A DNA stretch of 64,000 nucleotides from CALROG01 sp943369755 (lineage in GTDB: Bacteria; Pseudomonadota; Gammaproteobacteria; Burkholderiales; Burkholderiaceae_C): NCBI GenBank assembly GCA_943369755.1, contig CALROG020000002.1, positions 1 to 64,000 of the forward strand, given 5' to 3'. The notes under the pieces are model-generated. The model ran no database searches, had not been told where the DNA came from, and was given only the letters and a program-made list of their open reading frames with translations. A program made the position numbers and the translations under genes. This document shows, piece after piece, positions 41,398-50,560 of the stretch; position 1 is the stretch's first letter, and each line of letters opens with the position of its first letter.

Positions 41398-42545
41398 CGA
41401 CAAAAAAAACCTGGATCAAATGGGGCCTGATTGCTCTGGTGTTGGCGCTGCTCGCCATCGGCTTGAGCCGCGCCCTTTCCGCGCGCAAGGCGCAACAACA
41501 GGCCGTGGCGCAAGCCAGTGCCGACAAAACCCAGACCGTGGTGGAACTGGCCGCCGCAGATGTGGTCAAGGCCGAGCTGCGCGAACTGGCCCAGGGACTG
41601 CCCATATCCGGCTCGCTCAAAGCCGTGAATTCGGCCGCCGTCAAAGCCCGCGTAGCCGGTGAACTGCAAGGCCTGGCGGTGCGCGAGGGCGATGCGGTCA
41701 AGGCCGGCCAGGTGCTGGCGCGCATTGACGCCAGCGAATTCCAGTCGCGGGTGCGCCAGGCCCAGGAAACCGCAGACGCCGCCAAGTCTCAGATCGACAT
41801 TGCCCAGCGCCAATGGGACAACAACAAGGCGCTGGTAGACCAGGGATTCATTTCAAAAACGGCGCTGGACACCTCGCTCAACAATTTCTCGATGGCGCAG
41901 GCCAACCACAAGGCCGCGCTGGCAAGTGTTGAGGTAGCACGCAAGTCGCTGGACGACACCGTACTGCGCGCGCCGATCTCGGGCATCGTGGCGCAGCGCT
42001 TTGCGCAAAACGGCGAGCGGGTGGGCATTGACGCCAGGTTGGTGGACATCGTGGACCTGAGCCGCCTGGAACTGGAGGCCACGCTCAGCGCGGCCGACTC
42101 GGTGGCGGTACGTGTAGGCCAAAGCGCCACCTTGACGATTGAAGGCGCGCCCCAGCCGCTGGCAGCGCGAGTGGTCCGCATCAATCCCAGCGCCCAGGCT
42201 GGTAGCCGCAGTGTGCTGGTGTACCTTGGCATCAGCCAGCCCGAGGGCTTGCGCCAGGGCCTGTTTGCCCAGGGAACCCTGGGCACCGCCAATAGCCAGG
42301 CGCTGGCGGTGCCGCTGTCGGCGGTGCGCACCGACAAGCCCTCTGCCTACGTGCAGGTGGTGCAAGACAACAAGGTGGCACACAAGCCAGTGCGCACGGG
42401 TCTGCGCGGGGCCGACGCGCGCGACGCGAGCCGCGAAACCCTGGTCGCCGTGGAAGGTGTGGCAGCCGGTGCACTGGTGATCCAGGGCAGCGTGGGCAGC
42501 CTGCGTGAAGGCACGGCCGTGCGCTTTACCGCTACCAAGCCCTGA
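41394..42545 (+). CDS. RND efflux periplasmic adaptor (membrane fusion protein)
   Basis: 383 residues from the ATG at 41394. A signal/anchor helix (WIKWGLIALVLALLAIGLSRAL) is followed by the lipoyl halves (SGSLKAVNSAAVKARVAGEL... and RAPISGIVAQR) flanking a coiled coil rich in Ala/Gln, then beta-barrel regions. It links the RND pump to an outer-membrane channel, perhaps the TolC homologue encoded at 46809. There is no N-terminal lipobox Cys. Confidence 0.92.
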   Translation: MTTKKTWIKWGLIALVLALLAIGLSRALSARKAQQQAVAQASADKTQTVVELAAADVVKAELRELAQGLPISGSLKAVNSAAVKARVAGELQGLAVREGDAVKAGQVLARIDASEFQSRVRQAQETADAAKSQIDIAQRQWDNNKALVDQGFISKTALDTSLNNFSMAQANHKAALASVEVARKSLDDTVLRAPISGIVAQRFAQNGERVGIDARLVDIVDLSRLELEATLSAADSVAVRVGQSATLTIEGAPQPLAARVVRINPSAQAGSRSVLVYLGISQPEGLRQGLFAQGTLGTANSQALAVPLSAVRTDKPSAYVQVVQDNKVAHKPVRTGLRGADARDASRETLVAVEGVAAGALVIQGSVGSLREGTAVRFTATKP

Positions 42546-42551
42546 CCCGCC

Positions 42552-45500
42552 ATGTGGTTCACACGCGTCAGCCTCCAGAACCCGGTGTTCGCCACCATGA
42601 TGATGCTGGCCATCGTGGTACTCGGCCTGTTCTCTTACCAGCGGCTCAAGGTCGATCAGTTCCCCAACATCGACTTCCCGGTGGTGGTGGTCACCGCTGA
42701 GTACCCCGGTGCCTCGCCTGAAATCGTCGAGAGCGAGGTCACCAAGAAAATTGAAGAAGGCGTGAACGCCATTGCCGGCATCAACGCGCTGACCTCGCGC
42801 AGCTACGAGGGCCAGTCAGTGGTGATCATTGAGTTTCAGCTGCACATGGACGGGCGCAAGGCGGCCGAAGACGTGCGCGAGAAGATCGCCTCGATCCGCC
42901 CGAGCTTTCGCACCGAAGTGAAGGAGCCTCGGGTACTGCGCTTTGACCCGTCCAGCCGCGCGGTCTGGTCACTGGCGGTCTTGCCCGATGCCGCCAAGGG
43001 CTCGGCCATGAACCCGGTGGAGCTCACCAGCTGGGCCGACCAGGTGCTCAAGAAACGGCTGGAGAACGTGCGCGGGGTCGGCTCGGTGACGCTGGTGGGT
43101 GGTACCAAACGCGAAGTCAACATCTACCTCAACCCGCAGGCCATGGAGGCCTTGGGTATTACGGCGGACCAGGTGGTGGCTGCCGTGCGCACCGAAAACC
43201 AGGACCTGCCGGTGGGCGCGATCCGTTCGCTGCAACGCGAACGCGTGGTGCAGATTGACGCGCGCATGCTGCGTCCGGAAGATTTTGGCAAGATCATCGT
43301 GGCCCGAAAGAACGGCACGCCGGTGCGGGTAGACCAGGTGGCGCAGGTGCGCGACGGTGCGCAAGAAGTTGACAGCCTGGCGCTGTACAACGGCGCCCGC
43401 ACCTTGCTGCTGACGGTACAGAAAGCACAAGACGAAAACACGATTCAGGTGATCGATGGCCTGCGCAAAACAATCGATGAAATGCAGGCCCAGCTGCCGC
43501 CCGGCCTGCGGCTGGAGCCGATCACCGACGGCTCGCGCCCGATCCGTGTAGCGGTAGACAACGTGCGGCGCACCCTGATTGAAGGTGCCCTGCTCACGGT
43601 GCTGATCGTATTTTTGTTCCTGAACTCGTGGCGCTCTACCGTGATTACCGGCCTGACCCTGCCGATTGCCCTGATCGGTACCTTTTTGTTCATGAACATG
43701 TTCGGCTTCACCATCAACATGATCACGCTGATGGCGCTAAGCCTGTGTGTGGGCCTGCTGATTGACGACGCCATTGTGGTGCGCGAAAACATCGTGCGCC
43801 ATGTGCAAATGGGCAAGACACCCTGGCAGGCCTCGCTGGACGGAACACAGGAAATTGGCCTGGCCGTGCTGGCCACCACCTTCTCCATTGTTGCGGTGTT
43901 CCTGCCGATTGGTTTTATGGGCGGCATCATCGGCAAGTTCTTCCACGAGTTCGGCATCACCATCGTCGCCGCGGTGCTGATCTCGATGTTCGTGAGCTTC
44001 ACGCTGGACCCCATGCTGTCCAGCATCTGGCACGACCCGGAGATCGAGGCCCATGGCAAACCACGCAGCCACAAGAGTCTGTACGACAAAACCATTGGCC
44101 GCGTGACCGGCTGGTTTGATACCGGCACTGAACGCCTGTCCGAGGCCTACCAGGGCATCTTGCGCTGGTCGCTGGTGCACAAACTGGCCACCGTGTTCAT
44201 GGCGCTGGCGGTGTTTGTCACCAGCGTGGTGATGGTGCCGCTGCTGGGCACCGAGTTCGTGCCCAAAGCCGACTTCTCCGAAACTTCAATCGCCTTTTAC
44301 ACACCGGTGGGCTCGGCACTGGAGGTCACCGAAGCCAAGGCCCGCCAGGTGGAGGCCATCGTGCGCGAGTTCCCGGAAGTCAAATACACGCTGTCCACCA
44401 TCAACACCGGCAACGCGCAGGGCAAGATCTACGCAAACATTTACGTGCGCCTGGTTGACCGCAAGGCCCGCAGCCGCAATGTGGACCAAATGTCTGGCGT
44501 GCTGCGCGAGCGGTTGAGCCAGGTGCCGGGCATCACGGTCACCCACATCGGCCTGCTGGACTCCGTGGGCGGCAACAAGCAGGTGGAGTTCTCGCTGCAA
44601 GGCCCCGACCTGAAGGAACTGGAGCGCCTGACCAAGCTGGTGCTGACCAAGGTGCGCCCGATCCCCGGGCTGGTCGATGTGGACTCCAGCATCAAGCCCG
44701 ACAAGCCGGTGATTGACGTCGAGGTCAAGCGCGACGCGGCGTCTGATCTGGGCCTGTCGGTGGCCCAGATTGGCAGCCAGCTGCGCACGCTGGTGGCGGG
44801 GCAGACGGTCGGCAACTGGCGCGCCAGTGACGACCAGACCTACGACGTCAACGTGCGCCTGGCCCCAGACGCGCGCAACACCCTGCAAGACCTGGAACGG
44901 CTGCCGTTTGCGATGGGCAGCAACGCGGACGGCAGCACCCGCATCGTGCGGCTCAACCAGGTGGCCAGCGTGAAAGAAGGCACCGGGCCAAACCAGATCA
45001 ACCGGCGCGACCTCACGCGCGAAGTGGCGATCAACGCCAACGTGTACAACCGTTCGGCCGGTGAAGTCTCCACCGACATCCGGGCCGCGCTGGACAGTGT
45101 CAGCTTCCCGCCGGGTTACCGCTACCAGTTTGGCGGCTCCACCAAGAACATGGCCGAGTCGTTTGGCTACGCCATATCGGCGCTGGTCATGGCCATCATC
45201 TTCATCTACATGATCCTGGCCAGCCAGTTCAAGAGCTTCCTGCAGCCGCTGGCACTGATGACCTCACTGCCGCTCACGCTGATTGGGGTGGTGCTGGCGC
45301 TGCTGATGTTCCGCTCCACGCTGTCGATGTTCTCCATCATTGGCGTAGTGATGCTGATGGGCCTGGTGACCAAGAACGCGATTTTGCTGGTGGACTTTGC
45401 GATCCGCGCACGTGAAGACGGAATGGCCCGGGCCGACGCGCTGCTGCTGGCCGCCAAGGTGCGTCTGCGCCCGATTCTGATGACCACGCTGGCCATGATT

Positions 45501-45722
45501 TTTGGCATGGTGCCGCTGGCCTTTGCCCTGACCGAAGGTTCGGAACAGCGCGCGCCCATGGGCCAGGCCGTGATTGGCGGCGTGATCACCTCGTCGCTGC
45601 TCACGCTGGTGGTGGTGCCGGTGGTCTATTGCTACATGGACGACCTGGCGAACTGGTTCAAGCGCAAGTTCGTGCCGGCGGCTGTGCCGCTTCCTGCCTC
45701 TAAAATTGAGGGTTTGTCCTGA
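42552..45722 (+). CDS. RND-family efflux pump inner-membrane protein
   Basis: 1056 residues, the standard size, with TM1 at the N-terminus (NPVFATMMMLAIVVLGLFSYQRL), two large periplasmic loops and the TM4 region LCVGLLIDDAIVVREN carrying the paired Asp for proton relay. The C-terminal half repeats the pattern (VMLMGLVTKNAILLVDFA). It lies 6 bp after the adaptor gene. Substrate class (drug or metal) is not obvious; the family looks like the AcrB/MdtB-type HAE1 rather than CusA metal pumps. Confidence 0.94.
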   Translation: MWFTRVSLQNPVFATMMMLAIVVLGLFSYQRLKVDQFPNIDFPVVVVTAEYPGASPEIVESEVTKKIEEGVNAIAGINALTSRSYEGQSVVIIEFQLHMDGRKAAEDVREKIASIRPSFRTEVKEPRVLRFDPSSRAVWSLAVLPDAAKGSAMNPVELTSWADQVLKKRLENVRGVGSVTLVGGTKREVNIYLNPQAMEALGITADQVVAAVRTENQDLPVGAIRSLQRERVVQIDARMLRPEDFGKIIVARKNGTPVRVDQVAQVRDGAQEVDSLALYNGARTLLLTVQKAQDENTIQVIDGLRKTIDEMQAQLPPGLRLEPITDGSRPIRVAVDNVRRTLIEGALLTVLIVFLFLNSWRSTVITGLTLPIALIGTFLFMNMFGFTINMITLMALSLCVGLLIDDAIVVRENIVRHVQMGKTPWQASLDGTQEIGLAVLATTFSIVAVFLPIGFMGGIIGKFFHEFGITIVAAVLISMFVSFTLDPMLSSIWHDPEIEAHGKPRSHKSLYDKTIGRVTGWFDTGTERLSEAYQGILRWSLVHKLATVFMALAVFVTSVVMVPLLGTEFVPKADFSETSIAFYTPVGSALEVTEAKARQVEAIVREFPEVKYTLSTINTGNAQGKIYANIYVRLVDRKARSRNVDQMSGVLRERLSQVPGITVTHIGLLDSVGGNKQVEFSLQGPDLKELERLTKLVLTKVRPIPGLVDVDSSIKPDKPVIDVEVKRDAASDLGLSVAQIGSQLRTLVAGQTVGNWRASDDQTYDVNVRLAPDARNTLQDLERLPFAMGSNADGSTRIVRLNQVASVKEGTGPNQINRRDLTREVAINANVYNRSAGEVSTDIRAALDSVSFPPGYRYQFGGSTKNMAESFGYAISALVMAIIFIYMILASQFKSFLQPLALMTSLPLTLIGVVLALLMFRSTLSMFSIIGVVMLMGLVTKNAILLVDFAIRAREDGMARADALLLAAKVRLRPILMTTLAMIFGMVPLAFALTEGSEQRAPMGQAVIGGVITSSLLTLVVVPVVYCYMDDLANWFKRKFVPAAVPLPASKIEGLS

Positions 45723-45744
45723 TCCCTGCCCCCCGGAGAACCCC

Positions 45745-46434
45745 ATGACCCACGCCACCCCCCTCGAACAAGCCCGCTTCAACATGATCGAGCAGCAAAT
45801 CCGCCCCTGGGAAGTGCTCGACCCTGCGGTGCTGGCCCTGTTGACCGTCGTCCGGCGCGAGGAGTTTGTGCCGCTGGCGCACAAGGCTCTGGCGTTTGTC
45901 GACATGGAGCTGCCCTTGCAAGGCAACCCTGAAGACGCCATGCGTCTTGGCCAGTGCATGCTGGCCCCCAAGGTCGAGGCCCGACTCTTGCAAGAACTGA
46001 ACCTGCAGCCAACCGACAAGGTGCTGGAAATCGGCACCGGCTCGGGCTACATGGCGGCCCTGCTGGCGCACCGTGCGCAACGTGTGATCTCGCTCGAAAT
46101 CAACCCCGAACTGGCACAGATGGCCCGCGCCAACCTGCAAAAAGCCGGCATCACCAACGTTGAGGTGCGCACCGCGGACGGCTCAAAAGATTTGTCGGTT
46201 GACGGCCCTTTTGACGCCATCCTGCTCAGCGGCTCGGTCGCCGAGGTGCCCCAGGCGCTGCTGAGCCAGCTCAAGACAGGGGGCCGGCTGGCGGCCATCG
46301 TGGGCCAGGAGCCGGTGATGCGCGCCACCATCGTCACCCGCGGTGGCGAGGCCGCCTTTCACGCCATCCAGCCCTGGGACACCGTGGCCCCGCGGTTGCA
46401 GAACTTCACCGAGCCGTCGCGCTTCAACTTCTAA
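45745..46434 (+). CDS. Protein-L-isoaspartate O-methyltransferase family protein
   Basis: 229 residues from the ATG at 45745, with GGAGAA upstream. VLEIGTGSGYMAALLAHRAQRVISLEI is the SAM-binding motif I and II. The N-terminal NMIEQQIRPWEVLDPAVL is typical of the Pcm-like proteins placed next to rhodanese and tolC in betaproteobacteria. It lacks the exact TGSGYNT-type context of classical Pcm, so activity on isoaspartate is uncertain. Confidence 0.88.
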   Translation: MTHATPLEQARFNMIEQQIRPWEVLDPAVLALLTVVRREEFVPLAHKALAFVDMELPLQGNPEDAMRLGQCMLAPKVEARLLQELNLQPTDKVLEIGTGSGYMAALLAHRAQRVISLEINPELAQMARANLQKAGITNVEVRTADGSKDLSVDGPFDAILLSGSVAEVPQALLSQLKTGGRLAAIVGQEPVMRATIVTRGGEAAFHAIQPWDTVAPRLQNFTEPSRFNF

Positions 46435-46441
46435 ACCCACC

Positions 46442-46780
46442 ATGATCGACCAGGTTCACCCGCGCGACCTTTCCGCCTGGATTCAGGCCCAAGCCACTGG
46501 CAACGCCGTGCTGCTGGACGTGCGCGAACCCTGGGAGCTGCAAACCGCCAGCGTGAAAGCTGAAGGCTTCACGCTGGTGACGATCCCGATGGGCGCAATT
46601 ACCGCTCGCCTGGGCGAGCTGGACCCCGCCACCCCGGTGGCCTGCCTGTGCCACCACGGCGCGCGCAGCCAGCGGGTGGCGCTGTTCCTGGCCGGCAACG
46701 GCTTTGCACAGGTCGCCAACATCGCTGGCGGCATTGAGGCCTGGTCGGCCACGCTCGACCCGTCGGTACCCCGTTATTGA
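46442..46780 (+). CDS. Single-domain rhodanese-like sulfurtransferase
   Basis: 112 residues. LLDVREPWEL (~24-33) is the CH2A-like motif and the active-site loop is CHHGARSQ, with the catalytic Cys in the six-residue C-x-x-G-x-R loop. It could move sulfane sulfur or act as a small redox partner. It starts 8 bp after the methyltransferase stop and precedes tolC, likely in one transcript. Confidence 0.92.
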   Translation: MIDQVHPRDLSAWIQAQATGNAVLLDVREPWELQTASVKAEGFTLVTIPMGAITARLGELDPATPVACLCHHGARSQRVALFLAGNGFAQVANIAGGIEAWSATLDPSVPRY

Positions 46781-46808
46781 TCTAATGCAGTTTCAAAGAA
46801 GGACCATC

Positions 46809-48125
46809 ATGACCCCGTTGCGGCTTCTCCCCCTCTCGCTGGCCCTTGGTGGCGCTTTTGCAGCCCCGGCGCAGGCCCAGAGCCTGCTGGAGCTCTATGA
46901 GTCTGCGCGCACCTACGACGCCAGCTACCAGTCGGCCAAAGCCCAGTACGACGCCAACTTGTTCCGCGCCGAACAGGCCAAGGCAGGCATCCTGCCGTCG
47001 GCCAACCTGTCGGCAAATGCCTCGCGCACCAACTCCGAGGTGAAAGACCCACCGTCCGAGCGGGACTTCAGCTCGCGCAACGCCACACTCAGCGCAGCAC
47101 AGCCGCTGTACCGGCCCGCCAACTACGCAACCTACGAGCAGGGCAAGAAGCAGGTGGCGCTGGCCGAAGCCCAACTCACTGCGGCTGGGCAAGACCTGAT
47201 CCTGCGCGTCAGCCAGGCTTACTTTGACGTGCTGGCCGCGCAAGACACGTTGACCTTTGTGCGGGCCCAGAAAACAGCAGTGGCCGAACAGCTGGCCTCC
47301 GCCAAGCGCAACTTTGAAGTGGGCACCTCCACCATTACCGACGCCCGTGAAGCCCAGGCCCGTTTCGACCTGGTGGTGGCACAGGAAATTGCGGCCGACA
47401 ACGACCTGCGCGTCAAGAAACTGGCGCTGGACAACCTGGTCGGCAAGACCAACGCCGCCCCCAAGCCCCTGGCCACCCCGGTGGTGTTGCCCGCCATTGC
47501 CCCCGACGACGCCAACCAATGGGTGGCGCAGGCAGAAACAGCCAGCCCGGCCATTGCCCAGTCGCGCGCCAACCTGGAGCTGGCGCGGCTCGAAACCGAG
47601 AAGGCCAAAGCGGGCCACAAGCCCACGCTGGACCTGACCGGCAGCTACAGCCAGTCGCGGGCCCCGAACAATCTGAACGGCCAACCCAGCCGCACCACCA
47701 ACACTGTGGTGGGCCTGCAATTCAACCTGCCTTTGTTCGCCGGTTTTGCAACCCAAAACCGCATCAAGGAAACCCTGTCACTGGAAGAAAAGGCCCAGGC
47801 CGACCTGGAGGCCGCGCGCCGCGGCGTGGGCCAGAGCACGCGCAGTGCCTTCTTTGGGGTGGTGTCGGGCCTGAGCCAGGTCAAGGCGCTGGAAGCGTCA
47901 GAGCAATCCAGCCAGCTCGCGCTGGACGCCAACAAGCTGGGTTACCAGGTGGGCGTGCGCATCAACATTGACGTACTGAACAGCCAGAGCCAGCTATTCC
48001 AGACCAAGCGCGACCTGGCCCAGGCCCGCTACAACGTGCTGCTGGGCAACCTGCGGCTGCGCCAGGCCAACGGCACCCTGAAGACCGAAGACTTGCAGGG
48101 CATTAACGCGGTGTTGGCGAAGTAA
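46809..48125 (+). CDS. tolC: TolC-family outer membrane channel protein
   Basis: 438 residues from the ATG at 46809, with a signal peptide ending APAQAQ. The sequence shows the internal duplication of TolC, with two helical barrels each opening with a YDASYQSAKAQYDANLF-like segment, and a VGLQFNLPLFAGF barrel strand. The trimer forms the outer-membrane duct for RND pumps and type I secretion. It is about 1.1 kb downstream of the RND operon in the same direction. A weak terminator follows. Confidence 0.93.
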   Translation: MTPLRLLPLSLALGGAFAAPAQAQSLLELYESARTYDASYQSAKAQYDANLFRAEQAKAGILPSANLSANASRTNSEVKDPPSERDFSSRNATLSAAQPLYRPANYATYEQGKKQVALAEAQLTAAGQDLILRVSQAYFDVLAAQDTLTFVRAQKTAVAEQLASAKRNFEVGTSTITDAREAQARFDLVVAQEIAADNDLRVKKLALDNLVGKTNAAPKPLATPVVLPAIAPDDANQWVAQAETASPAIAQSRANLELARLETEKAKAGHKPTLDLTGSYSQSRAPNNLNGQPSRTTNTVVGLQFNLPLFAGFATQNRIKETLSLEEKAQADLEAARRGVGQSTRSAFFGVVSGLSQVKALEASEQSSQLALDANKLGYQVGVRINIDVLNSQSQLFQTKRDLAQARYNVLLGNLRLRQANGTLKTEDLQGINAVLAK

Positions 48126-48134
48126 GCGCTTCAG

Positions 48135-48156
48135 GTCGCCTTGATTGCGACTTTTT
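48135..48156 (+). terminator. Short intrinsic terminator after tolC
   Basis: Stem GTCGC/GCGAC (48135-48139 and 48147-48151) with a 7-nt loop, followed directly by TTTTT. The stem is only 5 bp (7 counting a G-T pair), so efficiency may be modest. Confidence 0.55.
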
Positions 48157-48206
48157 GAAGTTGATTTAATGACCCAGGCGGCCGACTGGCTGGCCCGGCT
48201 CAACGC

Positions 48207-49520
48207 CTAACTGACACGCCGCGCCAGCGCAAAAATTGCCTCTGCCGTCTGGCGCGCCGCACCGCGGTGTGCCAGTGCGAAGGCGGTTGCGCTTTGCGAT
48301 GCAGCATTGCGCTGCGGGCCCTGGGCCAGCGCCACGGCCTGGTGGACGGCCTGCGCCATGTCCGCCACGCGCAGCGCCGCACCGGCGGCTTCGGCCAGTG
48401 CGGCGGCTTGCGCAAAGTTGAAGGTGTGCGGGCCCATGAGCACCGGGCAACCGCAGGCGGCGGCCTCAATCAGGTTCTGCCCGCCCAGGGGCGCAAAGCT
48501 GCCGCCCAGCAAGGCCACATCGCTCAGGCCGTAGTAAAGCGCCATCTCGCCCAGGGTGTCGCCCAGCCAGATGTCTGCAGGCGCGGGCGTTGCGCCCCAG
48601 GCACTGCGGCGCGAAACGCTGAAACCTTGCGCCTGCACCAGCGCGGCCACCTCGTCAAAGCGCTGCGGATGGCGCGGCACGATCAGCCACTGCACCGCGC
48701 TCGCAGCGGTTGTGGTTGCTATATTTTTTATAGTGGCTGACGCAGTATCTACGAGGGCTACCGGCCAGTTTTGCTTGAGAACCTGCAATAAATCGGCTTC
48801 TTCGCCCGGGCGCGAGCTGGCAAACATCAGCACCGGGCGGCCGGTGGCGGCGCGCCAGGCCTGCCCCTGCGCCAGCTGCGCCGCATCGGGCGTGGCGTCG
48901 AACTTCAGGTTGCCAAACACCGCTTGCACCGGCGCGCCGAGCTGGCGCAGGCGCTGCGCGTCCGCCTGCGTCTGAGCCCACACCGCGGCAAGTGCGCGGT
49001 AGGCCGGGCGTGACAGTGGCCCCAGGCGCAGCGCCTTGCGCAGCGACTTTTCATTCAGCCGCGCGTTGGCCAGCACCAGTGGCACACCCTGCGCCTGGCA
49101 TTGCGCCACCAGGTTGGGCCAGACCTCGGTTTCCATCAGCACCCCGATGCGCGGGCGAAAGTGCTGCACAAAGCGCTGCACCGCGCCCGCTGTGTCCCAG
49201 GGCAGCCAGGCCTGCACATCGCCCGCGCGCAGCAGGCGCTGGCCTTCGGCGCGGCCAGTGGCGGTGCCGTGCGTCAGCAGCAAGCGCACCCCGGGCTCTT
49301 GCTGCCGCAGTTGGGCAATCAGGACGGCGGCGGCCCGGGTCTCGCCCAGCGACACCGCATGGATCCACACCATGCCCTGCTGCGCCGACGTGCCGTAGTG
49401 GCCAAAGCGCTCTTGCAGCGCCTCCAGGTAGCCGGGTTCGGCGACGCCCCGACGCGCCAGCTTGCGGCGCAATAGGGGTTGGGCCAGCCACATCAACAGG
49501 GAATACAGGGCGCGGATCAT
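48207..49520 (-). CDS. waaA: 3-deoxy-D-manno-octulosonic acid transferase
   Basis: 437 residues from the ATG at 49520, which overlaps the waaC stop (ATGA). A short N-terminal hydrophobic anchor (MIRALYSLLMWLAQPLL) is followed by the WIHAVSLGETRAA motif with the conserved Glu, and GGSFAPLGGQNLIEAAA near the C-terminus. It adds Kdo to lipid A. Residues ~254-268 (ALVDTASATIKNIA) are encoded by a 42-bp repeat read antisense and sit in the linker between the two GT-B domains. Confidence 0.95.
   Translation of the reverse strand: MIRALYSLLMWLAQPLLRRKLARRGVAEPGYLEALQERFGHYGTSAQQGMVWIHAVSLGETRAAAVLIAQLRQQEPGVRLLLTHGTATGRAEGQRLLRAGDVQAWLPWDTAGAVQRFVQHFRPRIGVLMETEVWPNLVAQCQAQGVPLVLANARLNEKSLRKALRLGPLSRPAYRALAAVWAQTQADAQRLRQLGAPVQAVFGNLKFDATPDAAQLAQGQAWRAATGRPVLMFASSRPGEEADLLQVLKQNWPVALVDTASATIKNIATTTAASAVQWLIVPRHPQRFDEVAALVQAQGFSVSRRSAWGATPAPADIWLGDTLGEMALYYGLSDVALLGGSFAPLGGQNLIEAAACGCPVLMGPHTFNFAQAAALAEAAGAALRVADMAQAVHQAVALAQGPQRNAASQSATAFALAHRGAARQTAEAIFALARRVS
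48718..48759 (+). repeat. 42-bp coding repeat, copy C (antisense in waaA)
   Basis: Starts GCTATATTTTTTATAGTGGC and ends ACGAGGGCT. It is inserted without disturbing the waaA frame. Confidence 0.8.
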
Positions 49521-50560
49521 GGCGCGCTGACCTGCTGCCAGGCTTGCCACACCGCAGCCACCGACGGCGTGGGCTGGGCGAACACGCTTTGCTGGCGTCC
49601 TTCGACTAGCTCTGGACGGACGGGTTGAGGCCCGGTGCGCCAGGCGGTGTCAAAGTTGTAGATCTGCACATGCGCCAGGCCCAGAGCCACCGCAACATGG
49701 CTCAAGCCGCTGTCCACACCCACCACACCGGCGCAGGCGGCCAGCTCGTCGGTCAGTGCGCCCAGGTCCAGCCGGGGCCAGACGCTGGCTTGCGGGCCCA
49801 GCGCGGCGGCCAGCCGCTGGCTGCGGGCAAGCTCAGCGTCGCTGCCGTGCGGCAGGCCGATGCTGTGGCCCGCCGCCATCAGGCGCTGCCCCAGTTCAAC
49901 CCAGCTGGCCTCAGGCCAGCACTTGTCGGCGCGCGAGGTGCCGTGCACAAACGCTATGGTTTTTGTAGTGGCTCGCGCAGCATCCATGCGGGCTAGAAGC
50001 CCAAAACGTTCAAAATCAGGGGGTAAATAGCCTAGCGCCCGGGCGCACAGCACGCGTGAGCGTTGGACCGCATGAATATGGGGCTGCACCGCAATCGCCA
50101 CGTCTGCGACCCAGCGGGTGGGGCGCTCGTAGCCGGAGCCGTCGGTCTGGTTGGCCAGCGCATAGCGCCTGCCGCCGGGGGCCAGCCGGGCCAACCAGGC
50201 CACCAGGGCTGACTTGGTCAAGCCCTGCAGGTCGATCACGGCGTCGTAGGCCTGGGCTTGCAGTTCGTGGCGAAAGGCCGTCCAGGCAGCGCGGGTCTCG
50301 GCCGCCAGCGGGGCCTTGCGCCAGCGCCGCAGTTCACAGGCAATCACGCGGTGCACGCCTTCGCAGCGCTGCACCAGTGGCGCAAAGCCACGCTCCACCA
50401 CCCAGTCGATCTGCGCGCCAGGGTGGGCGGCGCGAATGTCCTGCACCGCCACCATGGCGTGCACCACGTCACCCAGCGACGACAGCTTGACGATCAAGAT
50501 GCGTGGCTTGCTGCCCGGCGCCTGAGTCTGCGCACTGTGGGGTGGCGCGGCACTGTTCAT
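49517..50560 (-). CDS. waaC: Lipopolysaccharide heptosyltransferase I
   Basis: 347 residues, GT9 family. ILIVKLSSLGDVVHAM (21-36) is the N-terminal motif, DLQGLTKSALVA lies in the acceptor domain, and GVVGVDSGLSHVAVALG binds ADP-heptose. It adds the first heptose to Kdo. The protein carries two repeat-derived segments: residues ~189-203 (ARMDAARATTKTIA) from the 42-bp repeat and ~311-321 (PVRPELVEGR) from a REP-like palindrome near the C-terminus. Confidence 0.94.
   Translation of the reverse strand: MNSAAPPHSAQTQAPGSKPRILIVKLSSLGDVVHAMVAVQDIRAAHPGAQIDWVVERGFAPLVQRCEGVHRVIACELRRWRKAPLAAETRAAWTAFRHELQAQAYDAVIDLQGLTKSALVAWLARLAPGGRRYALANQTDGSGYERPTRWVADVAIAVQPHIHAVQRSRVLCARALGYLPPDFERFGLLARMDAARATTKTIAFVHGTSRADKCWPEASWVELGQRLMAAGHSIGLPHGSDAELARSQRLAAALGPQASVWPRLDLGALTDELAACAGVVGVDSGLSHVAVALGLAHVQIYNFDTAWRTGPQPVRPELVEGRQQSVFAQPTPSVAAVWQAWQQVSAP
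49596..49625. repeat. REP-like palindrome inside waaC
   Basis: CGTCC-TTCGACTAGCTCT-GGACG with flanking GACGGG. It resembles the widespread REP-type sequence encoding RPELVEG/RPEPVEG peptides in proteobacteria. It is read in frame in waaC as VRPELVEGR. Confidence 0.65.
49953..49994 (+). repeat. 42-bp coding repeat, copy D (antisense in waaC)
   Basis: Starts GCTATGGTTTTTGTAGTGGC and ends CATGCGGGCT. It is closest to the apparent consensus of the family. Confidence 0.82.

Noticed and set aside
48168..48209. 13-codon frame MTQAADWLARLNA after tolC
   Set aside because: Too short, no ribosome binding site, overlaps the end of waaA and follows a terminator.
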